DNA from: Furcasterigmium furcatum
Lineage: Eukaryota; Ascomycota; Sordariomycetes; Glomerellales; Plectosphaerellaceae
Direction of reading: 5' to 3'
Assembly (NCBI GenBank): GCA_001599815.1
Contig: BCIA01000002.1
Location: 868,001 to 932,000 of the forward strand
Length of the DNA stretch: 64,000 nucleotides
Part shown: positions 20,515-30,424 of the stretch, piece after piece
How the letters are laid out: each line of letters begins with the position of its first letter
How positions within the stretch are numbered: the first letter of the stretch is position 1
Made by a program: the position numbers and the translations under genes
The notes under the pieces: model-generated
Told to the model about the DNA's origin: nothing
Seen by the model: the letters and a program-made list of their open reading frames with translations, nothing else
Databases searched by the model: none

Positions 20515-21599
20515 CTACTGGGCCAACTGTTGCGTACCCGACTTTTGCCATTTTCTGTGCCTGAACTTGTACAGAAACAGGCTCTCTCTGCTGAAGATGG
20601 GCCTGTCCTCGTCGACGGCCGGCTCAACAAAGAACATTTTCTGGGCTTTCTTCATGAACTTGGGGTCGGCCCGTCTCCTCTTCTTGAAGCAGAAGTATAC
20701 GGTGGCGTCTTCGTTCAACGCCAGCAGGTCCGAAAGTGTCTGGAGCAGTAGCGGAAACGCCGGCTCAAAGTATACACAGTCTGCAGCTAGGATGACATTC
20801 GGCTTCAGTTCAACAACGTCCTTTGACAGCGGTTCGCCCCTGTTCTCGCCGTTAGCGCCAACGTTGAGGTTGGGGTCGAATCGAATCACACGCAACAACT
20901 TCAGGGGTTACACAGCGCCAGGACGTTATGGGAAGAATGGGCAGGTCCGGTTCCGATGCTGGGAGAGTTCGACGGGAATGACCTACCAGTTCAAAATCAA
21001 GTGCTTCACACGATCTTCGAGGTTGTTCAGCGCAATGTTGTGTCCCATCAGCGAGAACATCTCCTCCTGGTCCGTGATGATCATGGGAGTGTCGCCTTGC
21101 AGCTGGCAGCCGCTGGCAACAGCCAAGCCGACGAGGCCACCACCAGCACCAAGCTCAAGTCTGCCACACGGACAAGTCAGCCACCGGATCGGACCCTGAA
21201 TTTCTGTGCCCCTCCATCGTCTGCCCCTCTCCCTTCTCTCAATCCTCTGCCCTCGACAGAAGGGAAGCGCATCGATAAAGCCGGAGATCTGGTGGGTACT
21301 TACATCCTTGCATTCTTCATGTCCTCCCGGTGATACCGCAGCATATGCTTTGCCAGGACCATGCCCGCTGGCCATGTCTGACCGCCGCATCCCGAAGTCA
21401 GGTCCTCATGTAGTCTGAGCGGCGTCGAAAGCAGCCCCGAGATGTCGAAATTGGAGGTCTGGGCGGCCTTGTAGATAGGGAGCGGCACGCTGAGCTCCTC
21501 GGCAAAGGCCAGAGGAGAGAATTCGGGCGAGGGAGCGTCCTTGAGGTCGTTCGGACCTATCTCTGCCAGAGGCACCAGAGGGCTTTCGAGAATCCTCAT
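20515..21599 (-). CDS. EFM6: protein-lysine N-methyltransferase, EFM6/METTL21 type
   Basis: Three exons: 21304-21599, 21160-20987 and 20839-20515; 264 residues. Intron 1 (21161-21303, 143 nt, GTAAGT...TGGCAG) restores the SAM-binding motif I, R-I-LELGAGGGLVGLAVA, across the junction. Intron 2 (20840-20986, 147 nt, GTAGGT, CTAAC branch, AACAG) joins LILNW to GEPLSKD. Post-I motifs follow: IITDQEEM and VILAADCVYFEPAFPLLLQTL, typical of family-16 seven-beta-strand lysine methyltransferases. The closest named relative I recognise is yeast Efm6, which methylates translation elongation factor eEF1A. Both introns are more than twice the window norm. The family call is firm; the exact substrate is inferred from homology. 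Confidence 0.85.
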
Positions 21600-22578
21600 G
21601 ATCGTTGGCGTAGGGACCGAAATCCGGAGTTGCAATTTCGAGTGGGGAAGTCGATGGCGGATGGTGTGGATGGACACGGCGTGGCGGTAGTCGTGGGAGT
21701 TTGTTTGCTTGAACTCAGGTTGAGGATGAGATGGAAGCGGACAGAAAAGGGGACACTTAATGCCCTCATTCACCGCTGCAGATAAGGTAGAGCGCAACTC
21801 AGGAAGGTGCCTCCGAGCCGGGGGCAAACACCGAAGCCTATGACGATCTAGGCCCAAGTGACCCCCGAGCTTTCGCCTGGTGTCAGCATCGCACTTTCCC
21901 CGAGGGGCCAGCAGACGGAGGTGGAGAGATAAGATAAGCATCCGAGCTGCAGCATCTCGTCCGACCTCGCGCCTTCTCCCTTTCAACGAACAAACGCGCA
22001 GAATCGATATTGGACCTCCTGAAACTGGCAGAATTCCGCAAGGCCGTTCCCCAGCTGCCATTCTGTCCTTTTCATCGGTGACTGGCTCCTCGGCGGCGCG
22101 TGTCTGAGTTTGCCTCCCTCAGACGTGAGGCGGTACTACTCCCAGCACACCTGACTCCCTGGAATGCAGACGTCTCCCCTCCGCCATCACCATGCTCCTC
22201 AGCCCCTCAAATCCAGTGGCCCTACATGCCTCACGGCGGCTAGATCGGCGCCCATGCTCAAGCAGCAGTTCACCTTGGAGGTCCCGTCGCGTAGATGGGC
22301 ACCGATGGTCACGCATAGTCTGCGATGGCGCGTAAAGTGGTCTCCTCCATTGCCCTCCCCAGCCTTCCCTCCGCCCTTGCCCTGAATTCTATGACGATAC
22401 TCGGTCCCTTTGCTCGTCTCTGCACGCACTGTCCCGGCTGATCATCCCCTTCTGCCGCGAGTCTGGTTCTTTTCTCGTGATGTCTTTGGCCTTCTAGTTC
22501 TCCAACTTGCCCTTCGTTTCATGCACCACTTCATCACCAGCGGTGCTGTCGTTCGCTTCTTCTAGGCCGTCTGCAATC
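21600..22578. promoter_or_regulatory. divergent upstream region of EFM6 and AXL2
   Basis: 979 bp between start codons. The AXL2 side is rich in C/T tracts (about 22380-22570), consistent with a transcribed leader. No gene or defined site was recognised. Confidence 0.4.
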
Positions 22579-25500
22579 ATGATGGCTCCGAGTTCTCACT
22601 TGCTGGCGGCCTTCCACCTGCTCAGCCTTGCAGTTGCGGCGCCGGCTGTTTACTTTCCTTTCAACTCGCAGCTGCCTCCAGTCGCCAGGATCTCGGAGGC
22701 CTTTTCCTACACCTTATCACCACAGACCTTCTCATCGTCGTCAACCATCAGGTACAGCTTGCGGGGCGCTCCCGGCTGGCTGACCATCGACGAGAGCACC
22801 GGACGTCTGCTTGGGACACCGAGAGACGATCAAGTGGCCCGGGGAGACGTCGTCGGCGTCCCGGTCAACATTATCGCAAATGATGGCTCAGGCTCGACTG
22901 CCATGACAGCCACGCTGGTCGTCTCTCGAAACCGGTCGCCCAAGGTCAACATACCGCTTTCCGAACAGATAGGAGATTTCGGCGACCAGTCTGCCCCTGG
23001 CGCGATTGTTTCGTACCCGGCCTCGCCCTTCTCCTTTACCTTTGACCGAGACACCTTCTCCTCCGACGTGCCGCTCAACTACTATGCGGCTTCTGCTGAT
23101 AGCAGCCCGCTTCCCTCGTGGATTACATTCGATCCGAGCAACCTCACATTCTCCGGCCGGACACCGCCCTTTGAGAATCTTGTCCAGCCTCCTCAGAAGT
23201 TTGATTTCCAGCTGGTCGCGTCAGACGTGGAAGGGTTCTCGGCGAGCTCGATACCATTCTCCGTCGTCGTTGGGAGCCGGAAGTTGACCATCAACGACCC
23301 GGTCATTGCGCTGAACTCGACAAGGGGTTCGTCGATATCATATGCCGGCCTGGCCACCGACATCAAGCTCGATGGCAGACGCGTCCAGCCCTCCGAGCTT
23401 GATTTCTCGGCCGAAGGCCTGCCACGTTGGCTCACCGTCAACGAGAGGACCCTGGAGATTGCAGGAATAGTGCCCCGTGATGCACAATCTACCAACGCCA
23501 CATTGGTATTTCGCACCGCCTTGTCGGACAGTCTAAGCGTTCAGCTACAGTTCGTCATCGCCACGTCTATTTTCCGGAAGACACTGTCTGATGTCGACAT
23601 CACCCTGTCTGAGCCTTTTGAGCTGGATCTGGAGTCTTATTTCTGGAAACCCGACGATGTTCGGATCGAAGTCAAAACCGACCCGGAGCAAGATTGGCTG
23701 TCAGTCGATGGTCTCGTGCTCTCAGGGACGCCCCCCGAGTCGGCAGACGAGGACATGGAGATTGTTATGTCCATAAAGGCAACGGACGAGAGCTCCGGGG
23801 ACAGCGAGACAGAAGCCGTAAGCTTGAGCATGTTGTCAGACACTCCGGCCACGTCCGCAACCAGGACGTCTACTTCTTTGCCCACGACTACAACCGAGCC
23901 TGACGACAAGCCCTCCGAGTCATCGGAAGATGCGGGAGCCGCTGGCATACACAACGAATTCGGAGAAGGACTCAATGGGGGCCAGATCGCGCTGGCGGTC
24001 ATCCTACCTATCCTGATCATCGCAACGCTGGTTGCCATTTTTATCCTGCTCCGTCGACACAGAGAGAAGAAGTTCAAAAAGATCGACACCAAAGACATTT
24101 CGGGACCACTGCCCGGGACTTTTGTTCAAAATGCGAGCATGGACAGCCACGATCCAGCCATGGCAGACACGGTCAAATCCTTCAACGCCATGCCTCCGCC
24201 TCCGCCAGCGTATCGACCCGGGCAGAGGGGTTACCTACGCGCCGCACTGAGGAGAATGAGGTCGACACGGACTGCCTCAAGCTTCGACAGCGATTCACAG
24301 CATAGCTTCACCTTGATTCCTCCGATTCTGCCAAGACATCGATCAGCAAGTGACAACGCCATCTCCGAGTCGAGACACTCTTGGCTCACTGACGAAGGCC
24401 ACTTTGGTTACTTAGGCCAAGGGGACCCATCTCGACGTCAAAGCCGCAACTCGATCCTGAGCGTGTACGACAGCCTTCGTGACTTCCCCTCACGCCGGAG
24501 ATACTTGCGGGCACAGACAGAGAGCTCGTGGAGGAGCACGTTGGATGTCACCATTCCCTCGATGGAAGATGATCGCAACAGCCTCCAGCCCACTCCTGAT
24601 GCGGTTTACTTGTTCGACAAGCCAAGCAATGGCAGGGGAGCAGCTGAGAAGGCTGTTGTCAAGCGAGATGACTCCTTATTCCTCGTACGTCCAGACGCCG
24701 ACGTGGAAAAGAAAGCCGCTGCGGCCGAGCAGCGCTCGCCGCTGGGCTCGCATCCTACGCATGGCAAGAGGTTCACGCCGGAGGCCGGCGCGTTCATGAT
24801 ATACAACGACAACGCCGACGCTCGTGACTCTCAGGTGACTGTGGGAACGGCATCTGTCTTTGGCAACGTGGGACTGTCTCGGCCAGAGTCCCGAGGAAGC
24901 GAGTTGTCCCATATCCGCCCCGTCAGCCGACGGTCTGATGCGAGCCCCTGGTTTGCCAGTCGTCCAGTCATGCCTGTGCGGTCGCCTTATCCTCGACGAT
25001 ATCAGTTCGACGCCTCTTCAGAGCTTGAGCCTCCGGTCCCCGCTGTGCCGCCTTCCGTGTTACTGTCCCCGTCGACATCTGGCGTGGCCTCTTCATCAAT
25101 CGACCAGGAACCCAACTGGCGGACAATATCCCGAGATTCAGACTCGGCCATCCAGAGCACAGGGGATTGGCAGACGATCCCGAAGGGCAGAAGCTCCCTG
25201 GACGTTGCGTACGAGGACCTGATCCGACAGAGCCCGTTTTATCCCAGCTCGACTGCGGCAGTGCCACCCCGACCTGTCAAATCTTCGAAGAGGGGGGTGG
25301 GAGAGGGGCGGGAGAATTCACCGGCGGCCCTGGGAGTGATAAAGCAGGACGTCAAGCGAGACAAGTCATGGATGGGCAAGGGAATTTCTCTCAGGCCTCG
25401 ACCGCTGCAGCAGAGCGACTCGAATGCCGGCCTGATGTCGCCGACCAAGTGGACAGCAACAGGATCCAAGACAGGTGAGCGCCCTGTTTCGTCGATTCGA

Positions 25501-25773
25501 CACGTCCGGAGCTCGGCCATGTCTGGAAAGGACCTGGGGACTGGGTACATGTCGGTGAGAAGCTCGAGAGGTCTGCCCGTGGATAATGAGGAGGGCGCAG
25601 ACTGGGTCACGGACGGCGGGCTATCTGAGAAGGCCGATGAGAGCAGCGCGAGGCAGGTGAGGGAGAGCACGTTCGGTCTGGTCAGGGAGGACAGCCGGAA
25701 GGATGTGGGCGGGACGGCGGCTGGGCAGGGGAAGAAGTCTGGGAGGAGCGACGAATTTTCTGTTTACATCTAA
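22579..25773 (+). CDS. AXL2: Axl2-like cadherin-fold transmembrane protein (bud-site / polarity)
   Basis: A single exon of 1064 residues. I chose the first of two adjacent ATGs (22579) because a signal peptide follows at once (about 1-22). The ectodomain holds repeated cadherin-like (CADG) modules, each with the W-x-x-xD-xxx-L-xGxP pattern: APGWLTIDESTGRLLGTP, LPSWITFDPSNLTFSGRTP, LPRWLTVNERTLEIAG and DWLSVDGLVLSGTPP. A Ser/Thr-rich stalk leads to one membrane span (about 468-490) and a basic stop-transfer RRHREKKFKK. The ~570-residue cytoplasmic tail is Ser/Arg/Pro-rich. In yeast, Axl2/Bud10 marks axial bud sites; in filamentous fungi it helps septation and conidiation. Architecture and repeat pattern make this confident. 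Confidence 0.9.
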   Translation: MMAPSSHLLAAFHLLSLAVAAPAVYFPFNSQLPPVARISEAFSYTLSPQTFSSSSTIRYSLRGAPGWLTIDESTGRLLGTPRDDQVARGDVVGVPVNIIANDGSGSTAMTATLVVSRNRSPKVNIPLSEQIGDFGDQSAPGAIVSYPASPFSFTFDRDTFSSDVPLNYYAASADSSPLPSWITFDPSNLTFSGRTPPFENLVQPPQKFDFQLVASDVEGFSASSIPFSVVVGSRKLTINDPVIALNSTRGSSISYAGLATDIKLDGRRVQPSELDFSAEGLPRWLTVNERTLEIAGIVPRDAQSTNATLVFRTALSDSLSVQLQFVIATSIFRKTLSDVDITLSEPFELDLESYFWKPDDVRIEVKTDPEQDWLSVDGLVLSGTPPESADEDMEIVMSIKATDESSGDSETEAVSLSMLSDTPATSATRTSTSLPTTTTEPDDKPSESSEDAGAAGIHNEFGEGLNGGQIALAVILPILIIATLVAIFILLRRHREKKFKKIDTKDISGPLPGTFVQNASMDSHDPAMADTVKSFNAMPPPPPAYRPGQRGYLRAALRRMRSTRTASSFDSDSQHSFTLIPPILPRHRSASDNAISESRHSWLTDEGHFGYLGQGDPSRRQSRNSILSVYDSLRDFPSRRRYLRAQTESSWRSTLDVTIPSMEDDRNSLQPTPDAVYLFDKPSNGRGAAEKAVVKRDDSLFLVRPDADVEKKAAAAEQRSPLGSHPTHGKRFTPEAGAFMIYNDNADARDSQVTVGTASVFGNVGLSRPESRGSELSHIRPVSRRSDASPWFASRPVMPVRSPYPRRYQFDASSELEPPVPAVPPSVLLSPSTSGVASSSIDQEPNWRTISRDSDSAIQSTGDWQTIPKGRSSLDVAYEDLIRQSPFYPSSTAAVPPRPVKSSKRGVGEGRENSPAALGVIKQDVKRDKSWMGKGISLRPRPLQQSDSNAGLMSPTKWTATGSKTGERPVSSIRHVRSSAMSGKDLGTGYMSVRSSRGLPVDNEEGADWVTDGGLSEKADESSARQVRESTFGLVREDSRKDVGGTAAGQGKKSGRSDEFSVYI

Positions 25774-27565
25774 GTTCGTGTTGTCGCGCAGTTCGTCACA
25801 TTGCGGTTTGTATACCCATTTTCTCGGTAGAGCGTTCCAGATGGATATTGTAGAAGATAGTTGGTTCTCGTCAAGTTCAAGCAAGTATCATGATTCCGTC
25901 TGGGCCACCCTGCTGAGTGAACATGATTCATGTCTGAAAGGGGAGCATGGGGTATGGAGGTGCCCTTGCTGGCCTGGACGCTCGGGTCGCGTCGTGGCCT
26001 CTGTGGGCTCCGTGGAGGCTTGACTCGCCCACAGGCCACCTGATATGTATGAAATGACGAGGGTGCGACCGACGAGCCCGGGTGGGATGGCGGGGTAGCA
26101 GTATGTATCTCGAGAATGTTGAGGAGGGGTCGTGCATGATGCGTCGGGGTTCCCAATTGTGTCGCACCGAAAGCCGGAGGAGGCATGGGCGATGGTACTT
26201 TTGATGCAGCGTATTTTGGATGCGATGATCGAATTTTGGTGCGACTTGGACGATTCACGTGGGCGGTTAGGGTCCATGTGTTTGCTGGATGGGTTTTGTG
26301 ATATGGGCTGAGATGTCCGCGCAGGACTGACCCATCTCGACCGCCCAGGGCTGAGTCAATTGGAGTCGGAGAACAGAAGGCTGATAACTGACGAGGACGG
26401 ACATGTCGAAAAACGATGCTTTTATGGCGTGAAACGGATAGGTATTGTAACAGAATAAGGTATTCTTTTTGCCAACACAGGCGCCTGCTAGGAAATACGT
26501 CATTGTCGAGATTAGCGAAGCGAGTTGAGACCGGCTGGGGACGTACTTTTGAGGCATTCTGGAGTGTCACTTCAGTGGGCAACGCCCAAAGGCAGAGGTA
26601 CCGTGGGGGTACCTCTGGTCCCTTGGGGTCGCCCCTGCCTCAAAGGATCCATGGATGCTTGAACCTCCAGCTCGGTAGGTGGTTGCTGTAGGTACCTTGC
26701 CTCCCCTCAGCTGCTGGCGTTGCTCGTGCCTGCCTGCACCCCCCACAAGGTACCTAGCACGGCGGCCGCCCCGGTGAATGGAAGGTGTGCCTGCCCACCT
26801 GCCTGCCTGCCTGCCTGCTTGGACTTGGGCTACACCAGACGGCGACGGCACCACCAGAAACCGGCACACGCGACCCTTCACCCCTCGAACCCCCGAACCT
26901 ACCAGCTCGACGCTCGAAAAAAATTCTCCTCTCGTCCACCACCATATCCAGATCATCACGACACCCAAGCGAACAGTCGACCGACGCGCCCCCGACCTCC
27001 CACGGCCTCGCGGAATACCCTCGTCAGATCCTGTGATCTGCAGGCCTCCCGCCAAAACCCGCCCAAAATCCCATCTCTGGCGATTCGGATACCCCGCTCC
27101 TGCCGATTCTGCACGCGCGATCTAGAACGCTTTGCTCCCTCTGCCCTCTGGCCACCCCGAGCACTTTGTACGCCTCTCTGCCTTGACCCCGACTGATCCT
27201 TTTACCGCCTAGCACACTTCTCACCACCATCCATCCCTTCATGTCCCCCCAGCGGTAGCTTCAGAGCCGACGATCCTTTTTTTCTCTGCTGCTTCTGCTG
27301 CTGTGGATTTTCCTCCCTCTCCCTCGCCCTTCTGCCCCTCCTCCCCTCATACCAACCGGCCTGACAACGCATCTGGCCCCCCTGCCGCCCGCTTCACCTC
27401 GCCGGAATCGACATCCTAGTCACGTAACGAGACTAAACTCCGCTTCTGACACCGCGCGCGCTCGACTCTAGATCTTCCCTTCTCCCACGACTCCGACTCA
27501 ATCCCACCGTTCCACGACATCACTTCAGTAGCTGTCCTGTCGGGCTTTTGCTGTTCACACAAACA
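25774..27565. other. intergenic and long leader before PP2C
   Basis: 1.8 kb. A (CTGC)n microsatellite lies at 26797-26819. From about 27.2 kb to the PP2C start the strand is strongly C/T-rich, as in a fungal 5' leader. No gene was recognised on either strand. Confidence 0.45.
26797..26819. repeat. (CTGC)n microsatellite
   Basis: About five tandem CTGC/CCTG units inside a gene-free region. Useful mainly as a polymorphic marker. Confidence 0.8.
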
Positions 27566-29581
27566 ATGGGTCAAACTCTCTCAGAGCCCGTTGTCGAAAA
27601 GGTATGCGTCCCAGTACCCCGCCCGCGCAGACCTCACCTCAATCTCCCCGCCACCGCTTATGCGCGCGCGCTCCCTTTTCGTCGTGCCGACGACGACGAC
27701 GCGCTTCGCCTTGCTCCCGTGGCTCTCCCCGACTGACTCGCTTCTCTCACCTAGACTTCGGCCACCGGTAGAGATGCAAGGCTCCTCTACGGTGTCTCCG
27801 CCATGCAGGGCTGGCGGATAAGCATGGAGGACGCCCACAGCACCATTCTCGACCTCCTTGCTGGCAGCGATGAAGCCAAGTCCCATGCTTCCCAGCTCTC
27901 CTTCTTCGGCGTCTTCGACGGCCACGGTGGCGACAAGGTGGCCCTATTTGCGGGCGAGCACCTCCACGAGATTGTCAAGAAGCAAGAGACCTTCAAGAAG
28001 GGCAACTACGAGCAGGCGCTCAAGGACGGCTTTCTGGCCACGGACCGTGCCATCCTCAACGGTAAGCTCTCCTCCGAGCTCTGCAGGGTTTCCATCGTGC
28101 GCCGAGACTGACGATCTGCCGTTCATCACAGACCCCCGCTACGAGGAGGAAGTTTCCGGCTGCACTGCCTGCGTCGGCCTCATCAACAACGACAAGATCT
28201 ACATTGTTTGTGCCCTTTTCTCTGCGTCGGGGATTTTTCGGTGTGGGGTGGCGATATCGACCCGGACGGATGGCTGACTACTTCGTGACAGGCGAATGCT
28301 GGTGATTCGAGGAGTGTTTTGGGCATCAAGGGTCGCGCGAAACCCCTCTCTCAAGACCACAAGCCTCAGCTTGAAGGTGAGCCCGCTACTCGCTGCTCCC
28401 CCGGGCGTCTTCGGAACGTGGAGTGGACTGACATGAAATCCCTTCCACAGCTGAGAAGTCCCGCATCACGGCCGCTGGTGGCTTTGTCGACTTTGGCCGC
28501 GTCAACGGCAACCTCGCCCTCTCTCGCGCCATCGGAGACTTCGAATTCAAGAAGAGCGCCGAACTCGCACCCGAGGCCCAGATCGTCACCGCCTTCCCCG
28601 ATGTCGAAGTCCACGAGCTCACCGACGACGATGAGTTCCTTGTCATTGCCTGCGACGGTATGCTCCGGCCCATACGCACACCTTTTTTTCTGTTTAGTCG
28701 CTGACACGCAGGCACAGGTATCTGGGACTGCCAGAGCTCGCAAGCAGTCGTCGAGTTTGTCCGACGCGGCATCGCCGCCAAGCAGGAGCTGGACAAGATT
28801 TGCGAGAACATGATGGACAACTGCCTCGCGTCTAACTCGGAGACTGGTGGTGTCGGTTGCGACAACATGACCATGGTCATCATTGCGTTCTTGCGCGGCA
28901 GGAGTAAGGAGGAGTGGTACGAGGAGGTCGCTCGGCGGGTTGCCAACGGAGACGGGCCTTGTGCTCCCCCTGAATACGGTACGGCATCATCACCATCATC
29001 CAGAACGTCCTAGAGCAGATGACTACGGACTGTTGTTTCGTCGCTTGCACATCACTCGTCTCCGCGAAACGCGCCCCCTTCTTGATCCACCTGTTCCATT
29101 CCTGTTCCTACTCTTTGCTTGCAACCAACCCCCTTTTTACCTGCTGGAAGAAGCGGAGAGCTGATGCGTGCTTTTTTCTTTTACAGCGGAATTCCGAGGC
29201 CCTGGTGTCCACCACAACTTCGATGACAGCGAGAATGACTACGAGAACGATGTTGAACAGAAGGGAGGTCGCAACTTCGGCATCGGTGGCTACAAGGGTC
29301 GTATCATCTTCCTCGGCGACGGAACTGAGGTCCTGACCGACTCGGACGACACCGAGATGTTCGACAACGCCGAGGAGGACAAGGACCTCGAGAGCCAGGT
29401 GTCGAAGAACTCTTCCAACGCTGCCGAGGCCGAGGCCAAGCCGACGACAGAGTCTGCCCAGCCGTCTGAAGAGAAGAAGAGCGAGGCGGACCAGACTGCC
29501 TCCACCGGCACCACCGCCGCATCCGAGTCCAAGCCCGAGGCAACTCAGGCCGAGACGAAGGAGGGACAGAAGTCGGCTTAA
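27566..29581 (+). CDS. PP2C-type Ser/Thr phosphatase (Ptc2/Ptc3-like)
   Basis: Seven exons: 27566-27601, 27755-28061, 28132-28205, 28292-28376, 28451-28657, 28718-28978 and 29187-29581. All junctions keep phase and give 454 residues. The start MGQTLSEPV carries a Gly2/Ser6 myristoylation pattern common to this subfamily. Metal-binding and core motifs are all present: GWRISMEDAHS, FFGVFDGHGG, YIANAGDSRSVL (across intron 3), LSRAIGDFEFK, VIACDGIWDCQ (across intron 5) and GGVGCDNMTMVI. A C-terminal acidic, Ala/Glu/Ser-rich tail follows the catalytic domain. In yeast, Ptc2/3 dephosphorylate Hog1 and Rad53 pathway kinases. The first intron (153 nt) falls after only 12 codons. Assignment to Ptc2/3 rather than Ptc4 rests on the N-terminus and tail. 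Confidence 0.95.
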
Positions 29582-30424
29582 ACTTTTGGCGTTCTCGGGG
29601 CATTCGGCGAATGGTCACATGGTTTGCATAGCAGGCCCCTGGATGATGATGAAAGAACGGGGGGAATGGGAGTCGCGGCTCTTCGGATTGACTGACGTTG
29701 AATTAATGGCCCATGTCGCGGCGGCGGCGGGCTTTTGCGGGCGAGAATAGGTCGGACGAGACGCGCTCATGTTTGATTTTCTTCATGTCGGGGTATCAAA
29801 GACACACGCACACACACACCTTCTGCTGCTTGTCGCCTGGCTCTCCTCCTCTGCGACTAGAGATGGAAGAGCGCGAGACGACCAGCTCCTCGAATGGATT
29901 TCCCGCTACAACTAGAGCGATGGGAATGTTTGTCGGTCACCGGACACAGGGAGCGGTGGTTTTTGCCGCTTGCTGCTTGCTGGCGAGAGGGAGGAGAGAG
30001 AGAGAGAGTCGTTGTTGTTGAAACATGATCCCCCAACGCGCGCGTGCCGCTGCTTGATCTGCACCGCGCGAGCAGGCAGGCGGCTATAGTCGATATCACG
30101 AATTCATTTGCATCTGTGGATGGGCGGTCGTCGCTGCGTGCATGGCGTGATTCCAACTGAAGGAGGCCACGGAAGGGCATCAGCTCAGAGGCGGTACAGT
30201 AGTAGTAGAGTCAGGGTATATTCAAGCCTAGGCGCCTTGCCCGCGTCTCGTAGCAGCCCAGCTTGTCGTCTATGCGTATAGTACAAAAATGTCAACAACG
30301 ACTTGTCGTCAGGTCTATGTCAGGGAGTATGTATACACGGCAGCCACCCGGCTGCCTCGCTCCAGTGCTTCTCAATAGTACATCTTGGTATCATCGGTTT
30401 TATGCGTGATATCGCGCGGGGCCG
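29582..30424. other. convergent 3' region between PP2C and PPR genes
   Basis: 843 bp between stop codons. It has a short (CA)n run near 29800-29820 and a GA-rich patch near 29990-30008. No gene was recognised. Confidence 0.45.

Noticed and set aside
20393..21199. 268-codon plus-strand frame opposite the EFM6-like gene
   Set aside because: The minus strand carries the methyltransferase motifs with consistent splice sites; this is its shadow.
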